Assembly: GCA_013375405.1 (NCBI GenBank)
Contig: JABXJU010000030.1
Location: 1 to 27,762 of the forward strand
DNA: 27,762 nucleotides
Source: Candidatus Helarchaeota archaeon
Lineage (GTDB): Archaea > Asgardarchaeota > Lokiarchaeia > Helarchaeales > HEL-GB-A
Reading direction: 5' to 3'
The position numbers and the translations under genes are program-made. This document shows positions 1-7,129 of the stretch, piece by piece. Under the pieces are notes generated by a model. That model had not been told where the DNA came from. It saw nothing but the letters and a program-made list of their open reading frames with translations, and did not search any database. Position 1 is the stretch's first letter. Each line of letters begins with the position of its first letter.

Positions 1-609
1 CGTGAATCACTCAGCAAGGTAATCCATAATAAATATGTTTGGATGCTAGGTGTGATAAATCTATTACTTTTAGCGGTTTATTTAACAGGATTAAAAGCCC
101 TTCATCCTATATTTGAAGTTCAAATGGGTAAAACCCTTGCGGATATAGCAATTTCTATGATATCGTATGGAGCAATGGTAGCAAATGTAATTATGCCCAT
201 TTTAAGTGATCGAGCTAGCAATCGAAGACATTTTTTATTGATGGCTATTATAGTCCTCATTCCTTCACTACTTTTAATAAATTTTCTTGGAGAAATCGGT
301 ATTTGGACTTTAAGTTTTGTTATCGGGTTTATGGTGGGCACAATCGCGCCGATTGCCGCGACGATCCCTATTGAATTGAAGGGTGTAGGTCATTTGTATA
401 TAGCGGGGGCCTCGGGTTTTATGACAACGATAGGGAGAATTGGAGGGTTTATAGGACCCATGATATATTTATTCATAATAACAAGCACAGCGGTGGAGAT
501 ATATGGCTTTATTTTTCTATCGATTCTCCTCATGGTGGGAATTATATTAGTGAAATTACTTCCTGAAACAGCTGGGAAAGCACGCGAAGCATTAGTAGAA
601 ATTGAATAA
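1..609 (+). CDS. MFS transporter, C-terminal half (5' end outside window)
   Basis: The frame is open from base 1 (it reads RESLSKVIHNKYVW before the first Met), so this is the end of a longer gene. The roughly 200 residues seen form about six hydrophobic segments joined by short charged loops. One loop reads SDRASNRRHF, the R/K-rich cytoplasmic loop typical of the second half of a major facilitator transporter. The last helix ends in LLPETAGKAREALVE, the usual MFS tail after TM12. It would act in the cytoplasmic membrane as a secondary transporter; the substrate cannot be read from this half. It converges on the methyltransferase at 626 with a 16-base gap. The family assignment is good; the substrate is unknown. 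Confidence 0.8.
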   Translation, partial: RESLSKVIHNKYVWMLGVINLLLLAVYLTGLKALHPIFEVQMGKTLADIAISMISYGAMVANVIMPILSDRASNRRHFLLMAIIVLIPSLLLINFLGEIGIWTLSFVIGFMVGTIAPIAATIPIELKGVGHLYIAGASGFMTTIGRIGGFIGPMIYLFIITSTAVEIYGFIFLSILLMVGIILVKLLPETAGKAREALVEIE

Positions 610-625
610 CAAAAGTAAAAAAGTA

Positions 626-2335
626 CTAATGAAGATACGAGATAAAATCGGTCTCATTGAAGTTATGTTCTAAATAACCTGCAAGATGCTCTTGATAGAA
701 GTTGTTGAGGGTTTCATATGTTAACGATTCAGCTATTTTGAAAATTTGTATCCTCATGAGTATATCTTTGGTGTAGGGGCGTTTTGAATCTAAGAAAACA
801 AGTGCGGATAAAAATTCTTTAGTGAAATCCATGTTTAGTAGAATCCACGTAAAAAAGGCATCCTGAAAATTATCAAAAAATAGGTAATAACAAGTGTCAT
901 CAAGCATGGCCGGTTTATCATTGATTGGAAATACTAGGGAAAAATTAGGAGCCTTGTAAAAGCCGGAAATTGCTACCTTATATGGTTTAAACGCGTAATC
1001 CCCTATTCCGAATATCGAAAATCGTGGTCTTTTTTTGTATATCGCGGATTTCCGGTTATCTAGATACTCGGCATGAGATAGCAAATAATTCCAAAGACGT
1101 GGGTACTCCGCAGCGATACAATCGGTTTCCTCATTAAGTTTCCGTTGGGTAACTATAAGTTTCCTATCCGTATTTCTTATGACGGGTGCTTTCAAATCAG
1201 AACTTTTTAAGAATGGATAGAGCAGATTATTTTCAACATCGACTTCCTCTTGAAGCCCATTTAACATCATTTTATTGCTAGATGTTAAGACCATTACTTT
1301 TGCGGCGTCATGTTTCACGCCTTGTCTCCAAATGAATGGACAATGCCCATCAAAATGCTTGTATTTCTCGTATAATTCAATATTCGAGGCAAATTTATCA
1401 TTTATCCATCCGAACTTTTTTGTTGGATGATTGGGTAGATTTAAAGGGGAGATGGTGCAGAATTTTTCTCCATTCATCCCGAAATTGGCAGTAAATAGAG
1501 CCGCTTCAGCGTTAATGTTAAATTCCCTTTTTGCATCAATGATTAACGATTCAATATTGTTAAGTTTGAGGTTTAATTTTCGCATATCTTTCACAATATT
1601 CTTAATCACCGAGGTTTTGCATAGCATTGCGATTTTTCCTTGCTTCTTTTGGAAGTGTTGAATCATTTGAATGATGATATATTCAGCAATGTCGAAGTTC
1701 CCTTTTCCAGTTAAGGCCTCTATTCCCCTGACACCTTTAATATTTGATTTAGAGGGCACGTTATCTGAATCTAATATCGAAAGTTCCGTGCTCGTGATCC
1801 ATGGAGGATTACCCAGAATTAAGATCTTCCTGGGAAATTTTTCTAAAATTTGATTGAATCTATCTGAAAAACGATGAGTAAAAATATTATCGCGATGAAA
1901 TTCGATATTGACATTAATCTCCTGTTCAAACGATTGGCGCAGCAATTGTAACTTGAAAAACCATTCATATTCTCTCTGTAACTCAATACAGTAAATGTAC
2001 TTCAGCGCCGGGAAATAATTCAACGCTGACATTACAAAAGTTCCGGTCCCGCACGTTGGCTCTATAATTATGTTTGGTTCAAAACCAGTATTATTTAAAT
2101 GAGCGCAAATTTTATTCGTTAGATGATTTGGAGTTTGAAAATCACCTAAATCTTTTGTCTTTTCACTCAATGGTTTTAAGTTCGTGATGAACCCTTTAAA
2201 TTCTTCAATATCGTTCGAAGACGTAAAAAATTCTAATAGCCCAGTTTTTTGCTTGAGATTTTCATTTAACTCGTTAATATCCTCATGATTTGCTAAGATC
2301 CTCCTCACTTTTTCTAGAAATTCATCAGCTATCAT
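626..2335 (-). CDS. Solitary N6-adenine DNA methyltransferase (Eco57I-like class)
   Basis: 569 residues with an ATG start. The S-adenosylmethionine site is motif I IEPTCGTGTFV (Glu92 onward). The catalytic motif IV is ILGNPPW (Asn176-Trp179), the NPPW form of gamma-class adenine methyltransferases. A motif-X-like segment DFQTPNHLTNKI lies just before motif I. The C-terminal 250 residues lack methyltransferase motifs and probably hold the target-recognition domain. The first 65 residues are helical and show no PD-(D/E)XK nuclease signature, so the protein probably methylates without cutting. It sits 27 bases downstream of the nucleoside hydrolase on the same strand and may be co-transcribed, although the functions are unrelated. 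No restriction endonuclease is adjacent. The target sequence is unknown. Confidence 0.85.
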   Translation of the reverse strand: MIADEFLEKVRRILANHEDINELNENLKQKTGLLEFFTSSNDIEEFKGFITNLKPLSEKTKDLGDFQTPNHLTNKICAHLNNTGFEPNIIIEPTCGTGTFVMSALNYFPALKYIYCIELQREYEWFFKLQLLRQSFEQEINVNIEFHRDNIFTHRFSDRFNQILEKFPRKILILGNPPWITSTELSILDSDNVPSKSNIKGVRGIEALTGKGNFDIAEYIIIQMIQHFQKKQGKIAMLCKTSVIKNIVKDMRKLNLKLNNIESLIIDAKREFNINAEAALFTANFGMNGEKFCTISPLNLPNHPTKKFGWINDKFASNIELYEKYKHFDGHCPFIWRQGVKHDAAKVMVLTSSNKMMLNGLQEEVDVENNLLYPFLKSSDLKAPVIRNTDRKLIVTQRKLNEETDCIAAEYPRLWNYLLSHAEYLDNRKSAIYKKRPRFSIFGIGDYAFKPYKVAISGFYKAPNFSLVFPINDKPAMLDDTCYYLFFDNFQDAFFTWILLNMDFTKEFLSALVFLDSKRPYTKDILMRIQIFKIAESLTYETLNNFYQEHLAGYLEHNFNETDFISYLH

Positions 2336-2362
2336 TCTAATTTAAAAATCCACTTTTTAAAT

Positions 2363-3316
2363 TTAAAATTTCTTAGAAAGTTCGGAAATCAATAATTGCA
2401 AAAATGCCTTTTCGTTCACGCGGGTACAAACTTTGATTTTATTCGTTCTGGGGTCGGAGGGGGGAATGGTTGTCGTTAATTGACCATCTCTCGTAAATAA
2501 GGACGGAATAAATTGGAGGAGGTTGGTTGGATAGTGTTTATGAACGTGCTCCGGCTTTTCTTTCGGTTTAGCCACGAACACATCAACGGAAGCCTTCACG
2601 TATTTAAAGAGACTCTTTTGGATGAGATAGGCCACGCAGATGGGATCGTGTGGATTAAATCCACCCATAACTATCTTATTAAGCATGAGCCAAAACTTAA
2701 TGTGTTTGGTAAGATAATCAGTTATGGGCGTGTTGGCTAGTTGGAGGGCAGCGTAATGTGCATCTCGGAATTTAACTTGAGTCGTTACGTCTATACCTAC
2801 AATGGTCGTGTCCACGTCCTGATTCAATATAATTTTAGTGGCTTGAGTATCCCTTGAAAAATTAAATTCTGCGCGAAGGAAGGGAATTTTGAAGTTGGAG
2901 GGGAAAAAATATCCACCCATCATTAGGAGGGCCTTCAGATTTTCGGCGAGTTTTGGCTCTAAAAGGAAAGCCGTGGCAACATTGGTAAGGGGTGCCAAGG
3001 TTATCAATGTTATTTCTCCAGGGTGCTCCATGATATGATCGATGAGGAATTGCACTGCAGGGGTGCGAACACCTAGCCAAGTAGCATTGTATGCCCCTTT
3101 GTAAACTGGAATATCCGTGTGCTTGGCAACTTCCAAAAGTTCCTTTGCTATGCGATACGTGTTGTTGACATTCGTGTTTCCATATACGGCGGTGATACCA
3201 TCCACTTCGATTTTTTCTGAGTTCAGCGCAAGTAAGATGGCAAGACCATCATCTACATCCGCGCGAAAGATGCCGATGGCAGGATCCGTGTCAATCAGGA
3301 CTGGGATGGATTTCAT
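2363..3316 (-). CDS. Inosine-uridine preferring nucleoside hydrolase family protein
   Basis: 317 residues. The N-terminus carries the family Ca2+-binding signature: IDTDPAIG (Asp9, Asp11), then ADVDDGLAIL with Asp20, Asp22 and Asp23. Near the C-terminus GFNPHDPICVAYL supplies the conserved His223-Asp224 pair. The family hydrolyses the N-glycosidic bond of nucleosides to ribose and free base for salvage, in the cytoplasm. The length is normal (about 310). The ATG start is preceded by a Shine-Dalgarno-like GAGGT with about five bases of spacing, which supports this start. The acidic motif is stretched by several residues (DTDP...DVDD) compared with the classic DTDPGxDD, as in some family branches. 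The substrate (purine, pyrimidine or a modified nucleoside) cannot be decided. The gene heads a possible two-gene unit with the methyltransferase at 626. Confidence 0.88.
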   Translation of the reverse strand: MKSIPVLIDTDPAIGIFRADVDDGLAILLALNSEKIEVDGITAVYGNTNVNNTYRIAKELLEVAKHTDIPVYKGAYNATWLGVRTPAVQFLIDHIMEHPGEITLITLAPLTNVATAFLLEPKLAENLKALLMMGGYFFPSNFKIPFLRAEFNFSRDTQATKIILNQDVDTTIVGIDVTTQVKFRDAHYAALQLANTPITDYLTKHIKFWLMLNKIVMGGFNPHDPICVAYLIQKSLFKYVKASVDVFVAKPKEKPEHVHKHYPTNLLQFIPSLFTRDGQLTTTIPPSDPRTNKIKVCTRVNEKAFLQLLISELSKKF

Positions 3317-3363
3317 GAAAGACCTCTGAGGTTAACTGGTGTTTATATCATTCAAACTGTATC

Positions 3364-3381
3364 TCAAAAATTTATAAAAAT
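3364..3381 (-). promoter_or_regulatory. Probable TATA-box region of the nucleoside hydrolase gene
   Basis: On the minus strand this reads ATTTTTATAAATTTTTG, an archaeal TATA-like element about 50-60 bases before the ATG at 3316. It would give a leader of about 25 bases containing the GAGGT ribosome site. The surroundings are AT-rich, so the call is weak. Confidence 0.35.
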
Positions 3382-3414
3382 ATGTAAAAAGTTCTAAAAA
3401 TCTACAATGCAATA

Positions 3415-3460
3415 TGCGCAAATTGGACAAATGCGCAAACTGTTCCCAAGGGTTTAAATA
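3415..3460 (+). promoter_or_regulatory. Paired palindromes plus TATA box in the deleted element
   Basis: TGCGCA occurs at 3415 and 3432 (17 bases apart), followed by TTTAAATA at 3453 (21 bases after the second site). The same two distances occur before tnpB at 7029, 7046 and 7067. The promoter and a possible operator are therefore kept in the deleted copy, which implies it can still be transcribed. Confidence 0.6.
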
Positions 3461-3530
3461 GGAGGGTACGTTTACCCAAACAACCACACCATTTTCTCTT
3501 GGTGAGGTGCGCATTACTCAAAGAACACGT

Positions 3531-3808
3531 GAGTTTCAGGAATTACTTCCCCCCTTTCCCAGTGGTTGTTCGCACGAGTCGGGGATGTTTACAAGCTCCG
3601 TTTGAAACCGAACAGTCCCTCCTAGGAAAGGGGTAAGAATTCATCTTCTCTCTGAGTAGAGCGGGGTAACTCCCTTCAGGGCTCCGGATCCAACGACAAA
3701 CCCAAGAGCGGACTCTTGGTAAAGTTCAGTACCATGATGGATGCGCTGAACCCGGTGACGGGCGCACGGCCTGATAACCTTAGGGCTGGTCTACCCGCCT
3801 GTGGGTAG
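3531..3808 (+). pseudogene. tnpB remnant (C-terminal about 90 codons, frame broken)
   Basis: The DNA is collinear with the last part of the intact tnpB, from roughly the GFTEDLPACYEWLLAQ segment to the stop codon TAG at 3806-3808. Small insertions and deletions break the frame, notably around 3600-3655, where the sequence is poorly conserved. No start codon and no RuvC motif remain, so it cannot make a working nuclease. The last 60 bases are better preserved than the middle. This fits their role as guide RNA scaffold rather than as protein (see the ncRNA entry at 3751). Confidence 0.75.
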
Positions 3809-3879
3809 ATGGAGAATTGGCATAGAAATTTATAGATTTTGATAGAAATGTATGAATTTTTATAACTAATTTGAAGGTT
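3751..3879 (+). ncRNA. Candidate stand-alone omegaRNA (TnpB guide RNA scaffold)
   Basis: Three hairpins can be drawn. First, CCCG-GTGA-CGGG (3751-3762), a four-pair stem with a GNRA loop. Second, CGGCCT (3767-3772) pairs with GGGCTG (3783-3788) around the loop GATAACCTTA. Third, CTACCCGC (3791-3798) pairs with GTGGGTAG (3801-3808), overlapping the old tnpB stop. All three also form in the intact element at 8539-8596, with paired base changes. TnpB-family guide RNAs are known to come from the 3' end of tnpB and the right end of the element, with the guide just outside it. Here the guide would begin near 3880. Expression and function are inferred. Confidence 0.6.
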
Positions 3880-3977
3880 AATAAATGTCCTTATAATTAA
3901 TATATTTGAATTTGCATGAGTTAGAACAGCGAGCGTTAGAGATTTATTTGAGATCCATCGTGATATTAATAGAATCC

Positions 3978-4898
3978 TTAATTAGAATTTTTTATGAAAG
4001 TAGTTAAAGTTAAAGTCTCATCCTTTTCTATTTCATAATTCATCACGAGCACCTCTTTAATGTCCCCCCGTTTTGCGCCATTACAATTAATCGCCCGTTT
4101 AGCAGTGACTACTTCAATCTTATAATCCCCATATAAGTCAGTAATGAATTCGCAATATGAATTGCTTAGTAAGATTTTACAACCACGATGATTTAACTCA
4201 TCAACTACATTTTTAAGGTAGATTTGATCTTCCTCGTTAAAGTTCTCTTTAGTATAACTAGTAAAAGATGATGTTTTCGAAACTGGATAGTAGGGGGGAT
4301 CTAAATAAATGAAATCATCTTTTTTTGCATAAGTTAAACACAAATCAAAAGAGCCCATAATTATTTCTATGTTTTGTAAAGCTGAATGAACCGCATTTAA
4401 ATTCCTTTCATCACAAAATTTTGGATTCTTATATTTTCCAAAAGGGACATTAAAATAACCTTTTGAATTTACTCGATAGAGTCCATTATAGCAACATTTA
4501 TTTAAGTAGATGAAACGAGAAGCTTTTTTTATAGGTGACCATTCTTTAAATTCATCAGTACGATCTTTATTTCGAATTTGATAGAAATATTTTGAATTAT
4601 TTTTGTGCTTTTTTAGATCCTGAATTAATTCTTCTACGTTATTTTTAACGACATTAAATGCGTTTATTAAAACTGGATTGTTATCTATTAAAATAGCTTT
4701 TTTTGGAAGAATATAAAAAAAAAGTGCGCCTCCACCAACGAAGGGTTCAATATATGTTTTAAAAGATTTGGGTAAAAATAAATCTATTTGATTTAATAGT
4801 TGTCTTTTACCACCTGCCCACTTTACAAAAGGGTGTGGTATATCAACTATGCCTTTTTTCTCGCTATTTAATTTGCGAATTTCATAAAGTTCCTTCAT
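3978..4898 (-). CDS. dam: Dam-family N6-adenine DNA methyltransferase (probably GATC)
   Basis: 306 residues, ATG start. It has the full alpha-class (Dam/DpnM/MjaIII) layout: motif X FVKWAGGKRQLL near residue 24; motif I YIEPFVGGGALF (Glu51); the recognition region with YNGLYRVNSKGYFNVPFGKY; and catalytic motif IV DPPY (Asp200-Tyr203). Near the C-terminus comes AKRAINCNGAKRGDIKEVLV. The RVN...FNVPFG and RAIN...KRG segments are typical of enzymes that methylate adenine in GATC; that specificity is inferred. It lies 73 bases downstream of the gene at 4972-5865 on the same strand, which suggests a two-gene restriction-modification unit. Local base composition is very AT-rich. Confidence 0.92.
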   Translation of the reverse strand: MKELYEIRKLNSEKKGIVDIPHPFVKWAGGKRQLLNQIDLFLPKSFKTYIEPFVGGGALFFYILPKKAILIDNNPVLINAFNVVKNNVEELIQDLKKHKNNSKYFYQIRNKDRTDEFKEWSPIKKASRFIYLNKCCYNGLYRVNSKGYFNVPFGKYKNPKFCDERNLNAVHSALQNIEIIMGSFDLCLTYAKKDDFIYLDPPYYPVSKTSSFTSYTKENFNEEDQIYLKNVVDELNHRGCKILLSNSYCEFITDLYGDYKIEVVTAKRAINCNGAKRGDIKEVLVMNYEIEKDETLTLTTFIKNSN

Positions 4899-4971
4899 TT
4901 TCTAATCAATTTAACGAATTATTTCTATATAAATCTATTTTTTTATTGTCTAAATAGATTAAGAAATTAAA

Positions 4972-5865
4972 TTACGTGTTAATTTCTACTCGAAAAATAT
5001 GTAGTCGCGATCTCAAACCACTTTCAAGCATCCATATTTCATCTTCCCCACTAACGACTTGAAGAATATTTTCTACAAATAATAAATTAAATAATAACCT
5101 AATTTTTCGAGCTTCTTCTTGAATTGCTTCATTATCTTTAGATTCAGAATCGATTTCATCAAAAAATTTTGATGGACTATTATACTTTTCTATTCTCTCT
5201 GGCGTTCCACAAGGAAAAATAAATTTAACAATTGCAGTAGTTTCATCGATTAGGTATTTAGAACCTATTTTTTGTATTTCTGCTACTTCATCAAAAGTTT
5301 TAAGGGCATCTGCCCTAAATCTTCCCTGAAAATGACCAATCGAATATCCAACAAATTTCTTCTGAATGAAATTATTAACTCTCTCGTAATATTCTGTGTT
5401 GGTTTCTGTTTGTTTTTTTGGAAAAATCTTTTTCAATTTTTTAAAGTCAACTTCTTTTAGACGATTTATAATAGTATCTTTATAAAACAAGGAATCTAAT
5501 GAAGCTCTTAAATCACCTTCATTTGTTAATGGCATAAAAAATTCATATATAATAACAGTTTTATAACAAAGTCTGTTAAATTCTTCTCGGAGACTACGTT
5601 TTTGTGAAAAATGTTTTCTGAATTTTGACCAAGAAGATATTTTTCTAAAAGTTTCCCTTACCTGAAATCGATTACTTTTTTTAGGAATTAAAACATCTTT
5701 GAATATTTTAGAGAAATAAGCCTTAAAAGTGGTCTCCTCCCATCCGGTAAATTCTCTAAATTCTTCTTTTGTAAATAATTCACGCGTTTTATATTTTTCA
5801 ACAAGAAAATCAAATGCATTCTGAATTTTTATTTCAGATTCATCTCCTTGGTTTTGCTCATTCAT
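4972..5865 (-). CDS. Unidentified protein with HTH-like N-terminus, partner of Dam; candidate restriction subunit
   Basis: About 297 residues from the ATG at 5863-5865; a TTG and a GTG lie just upstream in frame, but the ATG follows a GGTG site and fits best. The first 80 residues (FTKEEFREFTGWEETTFKAY, then IPKKSNRFQVRETF) look like a winged or helix-turn-helix DNA-binding domain. The middle is rich in Lys and Phe. The last 100 residues contain KYLIDETTAIVKFIFPCGTP and EARKIRLLFNLLFVENIL. No clear PD-(D/E)XK, HNH or GIY-YIG motif was found. Its place directly before a Dam gene is where a DpnII- or MjaIII-type endonuclease usually sits, but I could not match it to those families. It could instead be a regulator. 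Confidence 0.6.
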   Translation of the reverse strand: MNEQNQGDESEIKIQNAFDFLVEKYKTRELFTKEEFREFTGWEETTFKAYFSKIFKDVLIPKKSNRFQVRETFRKISSWSKFRKHFSQKRSLREEFNRLCYKTVIIYEFFMPLTNEGDLRASLDSLFYKDTIINRLKEVDFKKLKKIFPKKQTETNTEYYERVNNFIQKKFVGYSIGHFQGRFRADALKTFDEVAEIQKIGSKYLIDETTAIVKFIFPCGTPERIEKYNSPSKFFDEIDSESKDNEAIQEEARKIRLLFNLLFVENILQVVSGEDEIWMLESGLRSRLHIFRVEINT

Positions 5866-5985
5866 TATAGGCACCAATTTTTTAAGGTTTCAAAAAAAAC
5901 AAGCACTCATATGAGACTTATTTCAATTTCATCAAATACCCTTAAAATAGGTATCTTTTTAATTGAAATTTTTAATTTGATCTTT

Positions 5986-6067
5986 GTTAAAAACACCTTA
6001 TTTTAAGTGTTATTAAAAACTAAATAATGTCCAAAGTTCCTCTTTTTAGGAAAGTTTTATTTAGTTT
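5986..6067 (-). terminator. Hairpins at the pyrE stop: probable terminator region
   Basis: A perfect 11-base inverted repeat, AAACTAAATAA (6017-6027) with TTATTTAGTTT (6057-6067), encloses a smaller hairpin (TTCCT with AGGAA) and begins within the pyrE stop codon. Just beyond it on the minus strand, AACACTT and AAGGTGTT (within 5992-6011) form an imperfect stem followed by a T-run (plus-strand A's at 5989-5993). Position after pyrE and the T-run suggest transcription termination or 3'-end protection. Archaeal terminators mostly need only T-runs, so the role of the stems is uncertain. Confidence 0.45.
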
Positions 6068-6737
6068 ATGTTCCGTATCGTTCAAAATACTCTTTAAAAA
6101 TCCAATAGCGCTCTGCCTCTAATAATTCATCTTTAAGGTAATCTACTATCTCTCTGATTTTTAAAATAGAACGAACTTTCAACCCTTGTTCTTCTAAATA
6201 GGTGATGGGATTATTTCCTTCTGTGTCTGTTTCCTGACGATCCAGGAATATTATAATCCCTATAAATTCCAAATTAGATTTTTTACTGTGTTTTTCAAGT
6301 TTTTCGATGTTATTTATCTTAGTCAAACCCGTGGTAATCACATCATCAACGAGTATTATTCGATCTTCATTATTTATATTACCAACAAGCCATGCTTCAT
6401 CAGCAACGCCGTGACTTTTTGATTCTTTACGATCGTAGCCCCATCGCTTGTTAATATTGTAATTCTGGTGAATTAATATCGCAATAGCCCCTGCAAGAGG
6501 AATTCCTTTATAAGCAGGACCATGGATGTAATCAAAGGTGTCTAACCCAATTTCATTAATGGTTCTCGCAAAACTTTTAGCCACTTTCTGTAATCCTTCG
6601 CCATCATTAATTAATTTTGCTAAATTGAAGAAATATGGGCTTTTTCTCTTGGATTTTAAGACGAATTCGCCGAAGAGAAGACCATCCCGTTTTATTACAT
6701 ACCTTGCTAAATCCTTCTTCCATTCTGGGAAAGTCAT
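6066..6737 (-). CDS. pyrE: Orotate phosphoribosyltransferase
   Basis: 223 residues. It catalyses orotate + PRPP to orotidine monophosphate in pyrimidine synthesis, in the cytoplasm. Visible signatures are LFGEFVLKSKRKSPYFFN (orotate side), GPAYKGIPLA (phosphoribosyl loop), WGYDRKESKSHG (catalytic Lys-rich flexible loop) and the PRPP-binding ILVDDVITTGLT with Asp131-Asp132. Length and motif spacing match the E. coli/eukaryote type of OPRT, longer than many archaeal ones. A GGAGA site about four bases before the ATG supports the start. No other pyrimidine gene is nearby, so it stands alone between the Dam unit and the transposon. Downstream hairpins overlap its stop codon. Confidence 0.93.
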   Translation of the reverse strand: MTFPEWKKDLARYVIKRDGLLFGEFVLKSKRKSPYFFNLAKLINDGEGLQKVAKSFARTINEIGLDTFDYIHGPAYKGIPLAGAIAILIHQNYNINKRWGYDRKESKSHGVADEAWLVGNINNEDRIILVDDVITTGLTKINNIEKLEKHSKKSNLEFIGIIIFLDRQETDTEGNNPITYLEEQGLKVRSILKIREIVDYLKDELLEAERYWIFKEYFERYGT

Positions 6738-6873
6738 AATTCTCCACTCGCTAATTTCTTATTTATAATCTAGTAAAAAATATTATTCTAACTGTTAGTC
6801 AAAATCTTAAAAAGGCTTATAAAATTTTATAAAAATCTAGGAGTTTAAATACTTTTTCTGAAGAACTAGATCA

Positions 6874-6990
6874 ATGATTACCGAGAAATTACCGCGAATA
6901 AAGGAAGTCGCAAACTTTCTGGGTGTCATTCCATAGACAATCCGGAATTGGAGTAATTAAGGCGGAAAAAGTGCTCCCAAATTAAGGAAA
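6874..6990 (+). pseudogene. tnpA: tnpA remnant: MerR-like HTH start of an IS607-type serine recombinase
   Basis: Translation from the ATG gives MITEKLPRIKEVANFLGVIP, a stop, TIRNWSN, a stop, then GGKSAPKL. This follows the N-terminal helix-turn-helix of IS607 TnpA and related MerR-like proteins (KEVAxxLGVxPxTIRxWxxxGKxxAP). The TAG at 6934 and TAA at 6958 interrupt it, and nothing of the serine recombinase domain follows before the tnpB promoter at 7029. The gene is therefore a deeply truncated relic. A short excisionase-like HTH gene is the alternative origin, but association with tnpB favours IS607. Confidence 0.7.
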
Positions 6991-7028
6991 TTTTAAATTA
7001 TTCTGAAAATTCATTACCCATTTGAATT

Positions 7029-7073
7029 TGCGCAAAAGCGACATTTGCGCATTTCATAGGCGAACCTTTAAAA
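7029..7073 (+). promoter_or_regulatory. tnpB promoter with paired TGCGCA palindromes
   Basis: Palindromes TTTGCGCAAA and TTTGCGCATT contain TGCGCA at 7029 and 7046, and the TATA box TTTAAAA is at 7067, about 60 bases before the tnpB ATG. Both spacings (17 and 21) equal those in the deleted copy at 3415-3460, while the bases between are less conserved. This suggests a dimeric regulator or operator placed just upstream of the TATA box. Confidence 0.6.
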
Positions 7074-7129
7074 CGCACCATAGGCTATATCTTGTGAGAA
7101 GTTCGTCTTAGATTGATGGGAATACGAGT

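Larger units (their letters stand above)
3411..3879 (+). mobile_element. Internally deleted TnpB-type (IS607-like) element, about 470 bp
   Basis: This stretch is a shortened relative of the intact element at 6818-8664. The left part (3415-3460) shares paired TGCGCA palindromes and a TATA box with identical spacing. From about 3530 it matches the C-terminal end of tnpB, for example TGGTTGTTCGCACGAGTCGG against TGGTTGCTCGCACAAGTCGG at the intact copy. It then matches through the stop codon and the 3' flank to the shared block TAATTTGAAGGTT (ending at 3879 here, 8664 there). About 1.3 kb of tnpB is missing. The right boundary is taken as the end of similarity; the left boundary is uncertain. There are no clear terminal inverted repeats, which is normal for IS607-type elements. 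Confidence 0.8.

Noticed and set aside
3332..3514. 60-residue ORF on the minus strand upstream of the nucleoside hydrolase
   Set aside because: It overlaps the left end of the deleted TnpB element and the hydrolase promoter, has no recognisable motif, and its base pattern is explained by the promoter and palindromes.
4972..5865. Assignment as a DpnII/MboI-type endonuclease
   Set aside because: Position next to Dam fits, but I could not see the catalytic motif or family landmarks, so it is left as unidentified.
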